Origin: a virus
DNA: 29,075 bases
IMG/VR virus record: IMGVR_UViG_3300046504_000102
Coordinates: 1-29,075 of that record
Reading direction: 5' to 3' (one strand)
Numbering within the stretch: the stretch's first letter is position 1; each line of letters begins with the position of its first letter. Below, piece after piece: positions 7,254 to 14,059 of the stretch. The notes beneath the pieces were generated by a model that made no database searches, was not told the origin of the DNA, and saw nothing but the letters and a program-made list of their open reading frames with translations. The translations under genes and the position numbers were made by a program.

Positions 7254-7820
7254 ATGAAAGAAGAAATAATTTTAAGAAAAAAGGCATATTTTTTTGTACC
7301 TTACAATATAAGTGCTGCGCAAATCGGCATACAGGCAGGACATGCACTTGGACGTTATGCTTTAAAATATGGTAAAAATGACCTTAATCATGTTATCTGG
7401 GACTTTCTTGAAAATCATGAAACATGGATTGTTCTTGATGGTGGTACAACCAATGAAGACAGAGATTTTGAGGGTATTGCTGCAGGTACAATGAATCAAA
7501 TTGGTGATCAGTTACTTGAAAATGATATTGAATTTTCATATTTTATCGAACCTGATCTGAATCATGCACTTTCTGCACTTTGTTTTATTGCTGATGAAAG
7601 AGTGTTTGACAGAGAACTTTATCCAGATTTTATTAATTATTTTATTGATAATTATAGAACAAGTGCACCTGCACAAGAAATTGTTGCTATAAGAATGCTT
7701 TCATATGAGCAATTAAAAGAATATGCTCCTGAACGTTATAAAGAATGGGTAAGACTTATTGGTGGTGTTAAGAATGTATTTTTACGTGATTTAATTAAAG
7801 ATAAACACTTAGCAAGATAA
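7254..7820 (+). CDS. peptidyl-tRNA hydrolase II-like protein
   Basis: About 188 aa from the ATG at 7254. An ATG at 7215 is in frame but lies inside the preceding membrane-protein gene, so I prefer 7254. Residues ~15-55 contain A-A-Q-I-G-I-Q-A-G-H-A-L-G-R-Y, resembling the Pth2 signature (K-x-A-A-Q-x-x-H-A). This is followed by a W-I-V-L strand where Pth2 has its K-x-V-L strand. The later part does not match well. If it is a true Pth2, it would release peptides from stalled peptidyl-tRNA. It could equally be a Pth2-fold protein with another substrate. Confidence 0.5.
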   Translation: MKEEIILRKKAYFFVPYNISAAQIGIQAGHALGRYALKYGKNDLNHVIWDFLENHETWIVLDGGTTNEDRDFEGIAAGTMNQIGDQLLENDIEFSYFIEPDLNHALSALCFIADERVFDRELYPDFINYFIDNYRTSAPAQEIVAIRMLSYEQLKEYAPERYKEWVRLIGGVKNVFLRDLIKDKHLAR

Positions 7821-7878
7821 AATTGAAAAAACTTAGCATAATATTGTTTTTACTTATAGTTATTTACATATTAATACA

Positions 7879-7886
7879 TATCTTTG
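7879..7886 (+). promoter_or_regulatory. -7 element TATCTTTG, leaderless spacing
   Basis: TAnnTTTG lies exactly four bases before the ATG at 7891, as at 755 and 13637. The 70-bp gap between 7820 and 7891 otherwise holds only a doubtful 23-codon hydrophobic frame. Confidence 0.55.
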
Positions 7887-7890
7887 TACT

Positions 7891-8544
7891 ATGACACATC
7901 GTGACTTATGTTTTTCTTTGGCTGAAGCAAAGGGTACTAATTTTATTGAAGTACCTTTGGGGAGTGTCTGGCTGAGTAAAGATGGGTTGGGCGTGGCTGA
8001 TGTAATATCGATTGATTATTCATATGTTAAATTCATTATGAATATTTTTGAATGTAAAGTTACACGATCAGATTTTATACAAGATTTAAAGTCAAAAAAA
8101 TATGAAAAATACTTACCATATTGTAATAGATTTTATTATGCTTGTTTAGCAGGTATTACAACTGCAGAAGAAATGCCACCAGATGTTGGGTTGATAGTGA
8201 AGGGTGAAAATGGGTGGAAAACAGTTAAAGCAGCGAAAAAAAGAGTTATTGATATTCCACAGGAAGCACTATTATCAATGCTTTTTTTCAAAGGCAGAAT
8301 TTACAATAGCAGAAGAATTGAATTATCAAATAATTATTATGGAGTACATGCATTACAAAGAAGTCAATTAAAGGGATTTGGTAAAAAAATTCAGGACATG
8401 ATATTAAATTATAATGATCTTGAACTTAGATTTAGTAATTTACTGTATGAATATACTGAATCATTGAACGTACCAGATGACGAAAGAAAAAGAATAAAAG
8501 ATGAATGGAAAAATTTAACATATTTAAGTAAAAATAGAAGATAA
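7891..8544 (+). CDS. MmcB-like PD-(D/E)XK nuclease family protein
   Basis: 217 aa. The N-terminal ~110 residues fit the MmcB/DUF-type DNA-repair nuclease fold: V-A-D-V (D37), then F-E-C-K (E54, K56) as the PD-(D/E)XK core. After the core come S-D-F...D-L-K...Y, a C-N-R-F-Y-Y-A strand, and P-P-D-V-G-L-I. The C-terminal half is helical and charged and is not part of the family core. In bacteria MmcB is linked to translesion repair; the phage role is unknown. A leaderless promoter precedes it, and its stop overlaps the next start (TAATG). Confidence 0.65.
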   Translation: MTHRDLCFSLAEAKGTNFIEVPLGSVWLSKDGLGVADVISIDYSYVKFIMNIFECKVTRSDFIQDLKSKKYEKYLPYCNRFYYACLAGITTAEEMPPDVGLIVKGENGWKTVKAAKKRVIDIPQEALLSMLFFKGRIYNSRRIELSNNYYGVHALQRSQLKGFGKKIQDMILNYNDLELRFSNLLYEYTESLNVPDDERKRIKDEWKNLTYLSKNRR

Positions 8545-8801
8545 TGGAAAATATTACAGAAAAAAATTTATTAAATCTTGGCTTTAAAAGACAAGATGTT
8601 AGCGAAGAAGAATCTGGTGATAAACCATATTATTACTTCACATATGAAATAGATAAGTTATGTCTTATCAGTAATTCAAATGATGAATGTGTTGATGGCA
8701 AATACGATATTGAATTTTATGACTATGTTGATTCAGTATGTTTTACTGATATTAAAATACTTACAAAACTTATTAAAATACTTAAGTCAAACAAAGTTTA
8801 A
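8544..8801 (+). CDS. hypothetical acidic protein, 85 aa
   Basis: Acidic small protein (about residues 15-60 rich in Asp/Glu/Tyr) with a basic, leucine/isoleucine-rich C-terminal helix. It resembles the many small phage proteins of this type but has no nameable motif. TAATG overlaps join it to both the nuclease and the helicase genes, so the three form one translational unit. Confidence 0.7.
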   Translation: MENITEKNLLNLGFKRQDVSEEESGDKPYYYFTYEIDKLCLISNSNDECVDGKYDIEFYDYVDSVCFTDIKILTKLIKILKSNKV

Positions 8802-10318
8802 TGAGCAAACGTAGAACGCCATATAAAGGTATTTCAAAGAATTATGACTTCAATAAGTTGAATACATCACTTGGTGATAAAACTATTATTGCTAATAATA
8901 AACTTGCAGATAATCAATTACTTACCCCGTCTGGCAAAATTATAACGTTTAATGACCAACAATATGAAGGTATTAATAAAATTCGTGCTTGGCTAAAAAG
9001 TGATAAGACATTCTTTTGTTTAGCTGGACATGCGGGTACGGGAAAAAGTAGTATTGTAAAGAAAATGATTGATGAATACCGTTATGGTGTTGTTGTGTCA
9101 GCACCTACTCATAAAGCACTTGGAGTCATTGAGAATTTAACTGGATGTAAAGGGGTCACCACTCATTCTTTACTTGGATTAAGACCTGACGTATCCATCG
9201 ATTCGTTTGACCCCAATAACCCAATTTTTAATCCAATAGTACCGCCAAAAATAAATGATCATAATTGGATTGTTTCAGACGAATCATCGATGGTGAATAA
9301 GCCATTATTTGAAATGATTAAAGAAAAAACAATGGGACATAGAACAAAAATATTGTTTATTGGGGACCCATGTCAAATTCCGCCTGTTGGAGAAAAGATG
9401 AGTGTAGTATTTTTTCAAGACGATATTGAAATACACACACTTACCAAAGTTGAAAGGCAAACTGATGATAATCCATTATTATTTTTATATAATGATTTAA
9501 GAAACAATTTAGATTCATTAGATGGTGGATTTTTAAGAAAATCTAATGTAAATAGTAAAGGAGAGGGAATAATATTCACCACAAATAAACAAGAATTTAG
9601 AGAATCAATATTCAAAGAATATAAGACTGAAGAATTTCAAAAAAATAGTGATTATGTAAAAACAATTGCATGGCGAAATATTACTGTTATGCAATCAAAT
9701 AAAATAATAAGAGATGAATTAATTGGAAAAAATAAAGATGTCATTGAGATCGGTGATTTAATCAGTGGCTATCGATCAATACTAAATGAAAAACAAAACT
9801 ATATTATAATTGAAAACTCCACAGACTACCACGTTGTAGAAAAGTCAAGTCTCGAAGAAAATAAATATGATATAAAGGGATTTCAAGTGAAACTTCGTGA
9901 AGATTTACCAAAAGGTAAATTTAAATATGATGATGTTTTTATTGTAAATAGTAACGACCACAATAATTTACATCATTATGCCGAAATGCATGATTTTTTT
10001 AAAGATATGGCAAAGGATAATAAAAAACTTTGGAAAAAATATTACGAGTTTAGAGGTAATAATTTAATTATGGTCAATATTGATAAATTTCGCAACGAAA
10101 TGTTTCGCAATACAGGAGAGGTTATTTCCAAAGACCTTGATTTCGGCTATTGTATAACTGGACATCGAAGCCAAGGTTCAACGTACAATAAGGTTTTTGT
10201 TATTGAAAACGATATTCGAAAAAATTGGGTTATTAAAGAACGAAATCAAATTTTTTATGTAGCGGTTTCAAGACCAACCACATTAGCTACAGTACTTTCT
10301 AATAGAATTGATTTATAA
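8801..10318 (+). CDS. Dda/RecD-type SF1 DNA helicase
   Basis: 505-aa superfamily 1B helicase (5'-3' on DNA by family analogy). Motifs: Walker A G-H-A-G-T-G-K-S-S (76-84), motif Ia A-P-T-H-K-A, motif II D-E-S-S-M (160-164), motif III G-D-P-C-Q-I-P-P-V-G-E (188-198). Near the C-terminus it has G-H-R-S-Q-G-S-T-Y and Y-V-A-V-S-R (motifs V/VI). Phage Dda helps start replication and strips proteins from DNA. The TAA is immediately followed by the converging endonuclease gene, with no spacer base. Confidence 0.9.
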   Translation: MSKRRTPYKGISKNYDFNKLNTSLGDKTIIANNKLADNQLLTPSGKIITFNDQQYEGINKIRAWLKSDKTFFCLAGHAGTGKSSIVKKMIDEYRYGVVVSAPTHKALGVIENLTGCKGVTTHSLLGLRPDVSIDSFDPNNPIFNPIVPPKINDHNWIVSDESSMVNKPLFEMIKEKTMGHRTKILFIGDPCQIPPVGEKMSVVFFQDDIEIHTLTKVERQTDDNPLLFLYNDLRNNLDSLDGGFLRKSNVNSKGEGIIFTTNKQEFRESIFKEYKTEEFQKNSDYVKTIAWRNITVMQSNKIIRDELIGKNKDVIEIGDLISGYRSILNEKQNYIIIENSTDYHVVEKSSLEENKYDIKGFQVKLREDLPKGKFKYDDVFIVNSNDHNNLHHYAEMHDFFKDMAKDNKKLWKKYYEFRGNNLIMVNIDKFRNEMFRNTGEVISKDLDFGYCITGHRSQGSTYNKVFVIENDIRKNWVIKERNQIFYVAVSRPTTLATVLSNRIDL

Positions 10319-11173
10319 TTAAATTATGTACCAACCTTTAAATGCTCCACTTTTTATTTTTCTCTTATTAGTATATGATTTTTGAAATATTGAAGATAAA
10401 TTCATTTTTTTTAATTCGGCTTGAAGATTAATGCATTCAAATTTATATTTTAAATTATTATTTTCATCATATATTTCATAACATTTAATATTAAAACGAT
10501 ATTTATTTGATTCAATAATTTTATTAATAGTTTCTTCAGAATGTTTATACCATTTACGACTTTCTATCATTTTTTCAATATGTTCCTTGGTTAATTTCCG
10601 TCCTAAACAATTTTTATTTCCTAAATGTGCTTCGCCTATTTTTCGTTTTTGCTCTTCAGTTGCTTTATATCCTTTATGAGAATCACTTAATTTTTGTCTA
10701 TGTTCTTTCGTAAGTTTTTTACCAATATGTGTTATTCTTAACTTTTCTTTAGATTCTTCAGAATGATGTTTGCCTAAAAACGACCTACTAGAATTTTCAC
10801 TTAATTTTTTTCTTGTTTCTTCGGAACATACTCTAAGTTTACTTGCTGCTCCGATTTTTAATTTTGTTTCGTCAGACATTTTATAATGATCACCACCAGT
10901 TGTTAAATTTAATCCATGTTCGGTATTAAATGTATCATAAAGTTTAATATAATATGCTTCTAAATCATTAAGTTCGGATTCTTGACATTCATGAATTAAT
11001 TCAAATATATGTATATCCCAACCATATTTAATAATAGAATGGTATAATTTTTGTTGACATTTACATCTAGCGTTTTTATAATTAGTAATTCTTGATTTTA
11101 TATTTGCCGATTGACCAATATAAATCTTGCCTGTTGGTGACGTTATTTTATATATACCACAAATTTTATTCAT
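10319..11173 (-). CDS. GIY-YIG homing endonuclease with NUMOD3 repeats (cassette 1)
   Basis: 284 aa. The N-terminal GIY-YIG domain has C-G-I-Y-K-I and K-I-Y-I-G-Q-S, with a conserved E-L-N-D-L-E-A helix. A series of NUMOD3-type DNA-binding repeats follows (S-E-E-T-K/R-x-K-x-S...G-K/R-x-x-x-x-E-x) across residues ~105-225. The last ~55 residues (Y-E-I-Y-D...G-A-F-K-G-W) resemble a NUMOD1-type target-recognition module. It is encoded against the main gene direction, starts inside the 51-aa RHH-like gene, and its stop abuts the helicase stop. It is free-standing, since no flanking intron is seen. Confidence 0.9.
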   Translation of the reverse strand: MNKICGIYKITSPTGKIYIGQSANIKSRITNYKNARCKCQQKLYHSIIKYGWDIHIFELIHECQESELNDLEAYYIKLYDTFNTEHGLNLTTGGDHYKMSDETKLKIGAASKLRVCSEETRKKLSENSSRSFLGKHHSEESKEKLRITHIGKKLTKEHRQKLSDSHKGYKATEEQKRKIGEAHLGNKNCLGRKLTKEHIEKMIESRKWYKHSEETINKIIESNKYRFNIKCYEIYDENNNLKYKFECINLQAELKKMNLSSIFQKSYTNKRKIKSGAFKGWYII

Positions 11174-11321
11174 AATTATTTTTTTTCATATCCCTGTTTA
11201 TTAAGTCTGTAAAATACTGCGTCACCGTAGTAAAATTCTTCTCAGCAGTCTTACGCAGATACTCCAATTGTTTTGGATGTATTCTAATCGTATACAATTT
11301 TTTAATTTCTTTATTTTTCAT
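11166..11321 (-). CDS. ribbon-helix-helix-like protein, 51 aa (cassette 1)
   Basis: The product starts M-K-N-K-E-I-K-K and continues L-Y-T-I-R-I-H-P-K-Q-L-E-Y-L-R, then N-F-T-T-V-T-Q-Y. This is a short strand followed by two helices, as in Arc/CopG ribbon-helix-helix DNA-binding proteins. It is closely similar over its length to the product of 12985-13140. It overlaps the endonuclease start, so the two are translationally coupled. A likely role is repressing the divergent promoter region or its own endonuclease; that is inference. Confidence 0.7.
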   Translation of the reverse strand: MKNKEIKKLYTIRIHPKQLEYLRKTAEKNFTTVTQYFTDLINRDMKKNNYE

Positions 11322-11424
11322 AGTAACAACGTATTTACTATAAATACTAAATATTTTTTAAAAAAGCAAGTTATTTTAAATAAATTCATTATATTTGTAA
11401 CTTATTTTAAAAATATCCGTATAA
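11322..11424. repeat. 103-bp near-duplicate promoter module, copy 1
   Basis: The segment between the RHH-like ATG and the CGTATAA box has the same length (103 bp) and order of elements as 13141-13243. It shares the 15-base core CAAGTTATTTTAAAT and then TATATTTGTAACTTATTT. It holds the promoter for the plus-strand gene and presumably one for the minus-strand cassette. Confidence 0.65.
11395..11424 (+). promoter_or_regulatory. TTGTAAC-N16-CGTATAA promoter box
   Basis: TTGTAAC at 11395-11401 and CGTATAA at 11418-11424, followed 28 bases later by the ATG at 11453. It is one of seven intergenic copies in the window. TTGTAAC overlaps a TATATTTG sequence (11390-11397). Confidence 0.65.
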
Positions 11425-11452
11425 GTACTATTAATAACTAAAATCAACTATT

Positions 11453-11746
11453 ATGAAAACAGAATTTAATGGGAATTTAGGTTTATTTGAAGTAGATAAA
11501 ATTATACATAAAAATAATTTTTATGAAATTAAATTTCAAAACACAAATAAAAGATTTGCGGGAACATATCTACATTCATTCATGACTGAAGAAAATATTG
11601 CCAAGTCATTAGTTGATTTAAAACGTGGGGATAGGATATGGATTGATATTTCTGCATATACTGCCGATAAATCATTGTTTATACATAATCCATTTGGAAC
11701 AATTGGCACATATAGCAGAGCAAGAAAATTTAATACGAACAACTAA
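11453..11746 (+). CDS. hypothetical protein, 97 aa
   Basis: Unrecognised small protein with a beta-rich N-terminal half (alternating hydrophobics) and a C-terminus containing N-P-F-G-T-I-G-T-Y. There is no membrane segment or metal site. It is the first gene after the TTGTAAC/CGTATAA box and is probably co-transcribed with the NADAR gene 26 bases downstream. Confidence 0.7.
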   Translation: MKTEFNGNLGLFEVDKIIHKNNFYEIKFQNTNKRFAGTYLHSFMTEENIAKSLVDLKRGDRIWIDISAYTADKSLFIHNPFGTIGTYSRARKFNTNN

Positions 11747-11772
11747 AATAAATTATTAAATAGTTAATAATC

Positions 11773-12258
11773 ATGGAACGCATAACCGATAAATATGTCT
11801 TTTTTTGGGGGTCAGAATTCTCTAACTGGTTTGAGTGTAAATTTACATATAAAAATTTAACATTTTTTAACTCTGAACAGGCATTCATGTGGGAGAAAGC
11901 GATTTATTTTGGAGATACAGAAACTGCTGCATTAATTTTAAAAACACCTTCACCTAACCAAAACAAAAAATTAGGTCGTAAAATTAAAAATTTTAAAACA
12001 GATGTATGGTTAAAAGAAGGTTATGCAATTATGATTGCTATTAATACGGCTAAGTTCAGTCAGAATTCAAAATTAAAGACAATTTTACTTTCTACTGAAA
12101 ACAAGATTCTTGTTGAAGCCAGTCCTCATGATACAATCTGGGGTATTGGCTTATATCATGAGGATGACAAGGTTCTGGACGAAAAAAATTGGAAAGGACA
12201 GAACCTTTTAGGCAAAGCATTAATGTGTGTGAGAGATGAGATTCGAAAAAATCAATAA
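11773..12258 (+). CDS. NADAR (YbiA-like) family N-glycosidase
   Basis: 161 aa, the full length of a NADAR domain. Signature: F-x-S-x-x-S-N-W-F near the start (read here as W-G-S-E-F-S-N-W-F), then N-S-E-Q-A-F-M-W-E-K-A, P-N-Q-N-K-K-L-G-R-K, A-K-F-S-Q-N, and E-A-S-P-H-D-T-I-W-G-I-G near the C-terminus. The family cleaves N-glycosidic bonds in riboflavin-pathway intermediates or removes ADP-ribose from guanine. In phages it is a candidate counter to DarT-like DNA ADP-ribosylation. It is followed on the opposite strand by an endonuclease whose stop is one base away. Confidence 0.85.
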   Translation: MERITDKYVFFWGSEFSNWFECKFTYKNLTFFNSEQAFMWEKAIYFGDTETAALILKTPSPNQNKKLGRKIKNFKTDVWLKEGYAIMIAINTAKFSQNSKLKTILLSTENKILVEASPHDTIWGIGLYHEDDKVLDEKNWKGQNLLGKALMCVRDEIRKNQ

Positions 12259-12259
12259 A

Positions 12260-12988
12260 TTATTTTTTTATTAAACGACTCTTTTTTTGTGCAATAGACA
12301 TATTATTTTTTTGCTCTTCAGTGCATTTTCTACCCATGTTGCTTAAACTTATTTTTTGTTTAGCTTCTTCACTACATTTTCTGCCTTTCATGCTATTAAT
12401 AAATTTTGCTATTTGTTTTTCAGTATGTTTTTTACCAGTATTTATAATTCTTAATTTTTCTTTACATTCTTTTGAACAAGGAATACCTTTTCTATTTAAT
12501 CTCATTTTTATTTTACTTTCTTCAGTGTGTTTTTTACCAGTATTTGCAATTCTTATTTTTTCTTTATGTTCATCGGTAAGTTTTTTTCCTAAATTTCTTC
12601 CCTTACTGGCTTTACTCATTTTTATTTTAGATTCATCAGATGCTCTTCTTCCAATAATTGCATTACCAATTTTTCTTTTTGTTTCTTCAGAAAGAATAGG
12701 GTTATTGCCACCGCTTGTTAAATTTAAACCATGTACACTATTAAATGTATTATATAATTTAATATAATATTTTTCCAAATCATTTAGTTCAGACTTATCA
12801 CATTTATGAATTATTTCAAAAATATGTTTATTCCAACCATATTTTTTAATTGAACGACATAATTTTATTTGATGTTTAGAACAAGATTTTTTATATGACG
12901 AATATCTACGCTTAATATCAACACTTTGCCCAATATAAATTTTACCTGTTGGTGATGTTATTTTATATATACCACAAATTTTATTCAC
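12260..12988 (-). CDS. GIY-YIG homing endonuclease with NUMOD3 repeats (cassette 2)
   Basis: 242 aa, starting with GTG inside the end of the RHH-like gene. The N-terminal ~100 residues are nearly the same as in cassette 1 (C-G-I-Y-K-I, K-I-Y-I-G-Q-S, L-N-D-L-E). The remaining ~140 residues are NUMOD3 repeats (G-R/K...S-E-E, G-K-K-H-T-E-E) that diverge from cassette 1. It lacks the NUMOD1-like tail of cassette 1. The different recognition domains suggest different target sites. The stop lies one base from the NADAR stop codon, in convergent orientation. Confidence 0.88.
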   Translation of the reverse strand: MNKICGIYKITSPTGKIYIGQSVDIKRRYSSYKKSCSKHQIKLCRSIKKYGWNKHIFEIIHKCDKSELNDLEKYYIKLYNTFNSVHGLNLTSGGNNPILSEETKRKIGNAIIGRRASDESKIKMSKASKGRNLGKKLTDEHKEKIRIANTGKKHTEESKIKMRLNRKGIPCSKECKEKLRIINTGKKHTEKQIAKFINSMKGRKCSEEAKQKISLSNMGRKCTEEQKNNMSIAQKKSRLIKK

Positions 12989-13140
12989 AATTTTATTGAA
13001 TTATTTTTCATGTCATTATATATTAAATCCAAAACATATTGTGTTACGGTCGTAAAGTTTTTATCTGCCATAAGTCGTAAATAATTTAACTGATCGGGAT
13101 ATATTCTAATAGAATATAATTTTTTCTTTTCTTTTTTCAT
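12985..13140 (-). CDS. ribbon-helix-helix-like protein, 51 aa (cassette 2)
   Basis: Same length as its homologue at 11166-11321 and aligns without gaps. It shares L-Y-S/T-I-R-I, P-x-Q-L-x-Y-L-R and K-N-F-T-T-V-T-Q-Y. The predicted fold is RHH DNA binding. I chose the ATG at 13140 rather than an upstream in-frame start, to match the homologue. The GTGA overlap with the endonuclease start indicates coupling. Confidence 0.7.
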   Translation of the reverse strand: MKKEKKKLYSIRIYPDQLNYLRLMADKNFTTVTQYVLDLIYNDMKNNSIKL

Positions 13141-13243
13141 TGTATTAACATTATATGTACATAAATACAAATAATTTTTTGAAAAAACAAGTTATTTTAA
13201 ATAATTATTATATTTGTAACTTATTTAAATATTATACGTATAA
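13141..13243. repeat. 103-bp near-duplicate promoter module, copy 2
   Basis: Counterpart of 11322-11424, with identical length and the same ordered elements between the RHH-like ATG and the CGTATAA box. Divergence is highest next to the RHH-like start and lowest around CAAGTTATTTTAAAT and TTGTAAC. It separates a minus-strand RHH/endonuclease cassette from a plus-strand small gene, exactly as copy 1 does. Confidence 0.65.
13214..13243 (+). promoter_or_regulatory. TTGTAAC-N16-CGTATAA promoter box
   Basis: TTGTAAC at 13214-13220 and CGTATAA at 13237-13243. The ATG at 13251 is only 7 bases after the second box, so the transcript is probably leaderless. TATATTTG overlaps at 13209-13216. Confidence 0.65.
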
Positions 13244-13250
13244 TTATATT

Positions 13251-13355
13251 ATGAAAAAGTTTATAGAAATACTTAAATTCTTTTGGTTTCCAATTTTATG
13301 TGTGATATATTTTATTATATATGGAATATTGGCAAGCAAAGGAATAATTAAATAA
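13251..13355 (+). CDS. small membrane protein, 34 aa
   Basis: Single hydrophobic segment (residues ~10-27) with a basic N-terminus (M-K-K-F) and a short basic tail; probably an inner-membrane peptide. The ATG was chosen because it directly follows the promoter box; upstream in-frame codons would overlap that box. Function unknown. Confidence 0.55.
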   Translation: MKKFIEILKFFWFPILCVIYFIIYGILASKGIIK

Positions 13356-13380
13356 CTTGAAATTTTAAAAGACAGAACAG

Positions 13381-13632
13381 ATGAAAAGAATAATTGATTT
13401 TATTTGTAGTTATAGTATGACAAATAATTTAGAAGTAAATGATTATCCAAAATTAATACCTTTATTGAGAGAAAAATTTGATATAAGAGATTATTGTGGA
13501 CAAGAAGCAACTGAAGAATTAATTGATACAGTAATATTTTGGGAAAAACACCCCGAAATTTACGAATCATTGGAATCAATTCTTAATAAAAAATATTTTG
13601 TAAAACAATTTATTATAATTAATGAAAATTAA
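13381..13632 (+). CDS. hypothetical protein, 83 aa
   Basis: Soluble protein, probably mostly helical, with acidic and aromatic residues (D-Y-C-G-Q-E-A-T-E-E-L). No family is recognised. It starts 25 bases after the preceding membrane peptide and stops 4 bases before a TAnnTTTG element, so the transcription unit probably ends here. Confidence 0.65.
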   Translation: MKRIIDFICSYSMTNNLEVNDYPKLIPLLREKFDIRDYCGQEATEELIDTVIFWEKHPEIYESLESILNKKYFVKQFIIINEN

Positions 13633-13636
13633 TTAA

Positions 13637-13644
13637 TATCTTTG
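13637..13644 (+). promoter_or_regulatory. -7 element TATCTTTG, leaderless spacing
   Basis: TAnnTTTG lies exactly four bases before the ATG at 13649, identical in spacing to 755 and 7879. Confidence 0.55.
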
Positions 13645-13648
13645 TACA

Positions 13649-14020
13649 ATGAAAAAAATAATAGATCATAAATATATTGGTGTGCCTAATATCTGTTTTT
13701 CTTTAACCGATAAAGATGATGACAGAGAAAAAGAATATTCTAAACAACGAATTGAATTTGGATTTGATGATTCAGAAACATGGAGTTTAAGGGATACAAT
13801 TGCCAATTTCATTATTCCACGTTTAGAAAGATATGAAGAAATCTCAAAAGAATTTTTAATACGGGATGAAGAACTTATAAAAGATATTGAAAAGTTTTTA
13901 ATTGCAATGAAATTAACAGCACGAGACGAAGGGTCATTAATACTTTCTGAAGAAGAAGAAAAGCAACTGACAGAAGGTTTAGATGCATTTCCAAAAATAT
14001 TTCTTACTTTGTGGTGGTAA
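13649..14020 (+). CDS. conserved-looking phage protein, 123 aa
   Basis: Function unknown. The central block E-T-W-S-L-R-D-T-I-A-N-F-I-I-P-R-L is of a type I have seen in small phage proteins (Trp-Ser-Leu then I-x-x-F-I-x-P-R-L). The C-terminal part has an acidic helix (S-E-E-E-E-K-Q-L). It starts at a leaderless-type promoter, and its stop is followed by the next TTGTAAC box. Confidence 0.7.
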   Translation: MKKIIDHKYIGVPNICFSLTDKDDDREKEYSKQRIEFGFDDSETWSLRDTIANFIIPRLERYEEISKEFLIRDEELIKDIEKFLIAMKLTARDEGSLILSEEEEKQLTEGLDAFPKIFLTLWW

Positions 14021-14021
14021 A

Positions 14022-14052
14022 TTGTAACTAATTCAAAACATTATTCGTATAA
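14022..14052 (+). promoter_or_regulatory. TTGTAAC-N17-CGTATAA promoter box
   Basis: TTGTAAC at 14022-14028 and CGTATAA at 14046-14052, with the ATG at 14060 only 7 bases later, as at 13251. Confidence 0.65.
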
Positions 14053-14059
14053 TTGTATT

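Noticed and set aside
7823-7894. TTG-started 23-codon hydrophobic frame ending in ATGA overlap with the next gene
   Set aside because: It is too short, uses a TTG start and contains the TAnnTTTG promoter. The hydrophobicity may come only from T-rich sequence.
10600-10900. Repeated short units in the endonuclease genes as a CRISPR or DNA repeat array
   Set aside because: The periodicity comes from NUMOD3 protein repeats. The DNA units vary in length and sequence, and there are no spacers.
12321-12767. 148-codon plus-strand ORF opposite the second GIY-YIG gene
   Set aside because: It is Leu/Phe-rich antisense of the Lys/Glu-rich NUMOD3 repeats; the minus-strand product has the clear domain match.
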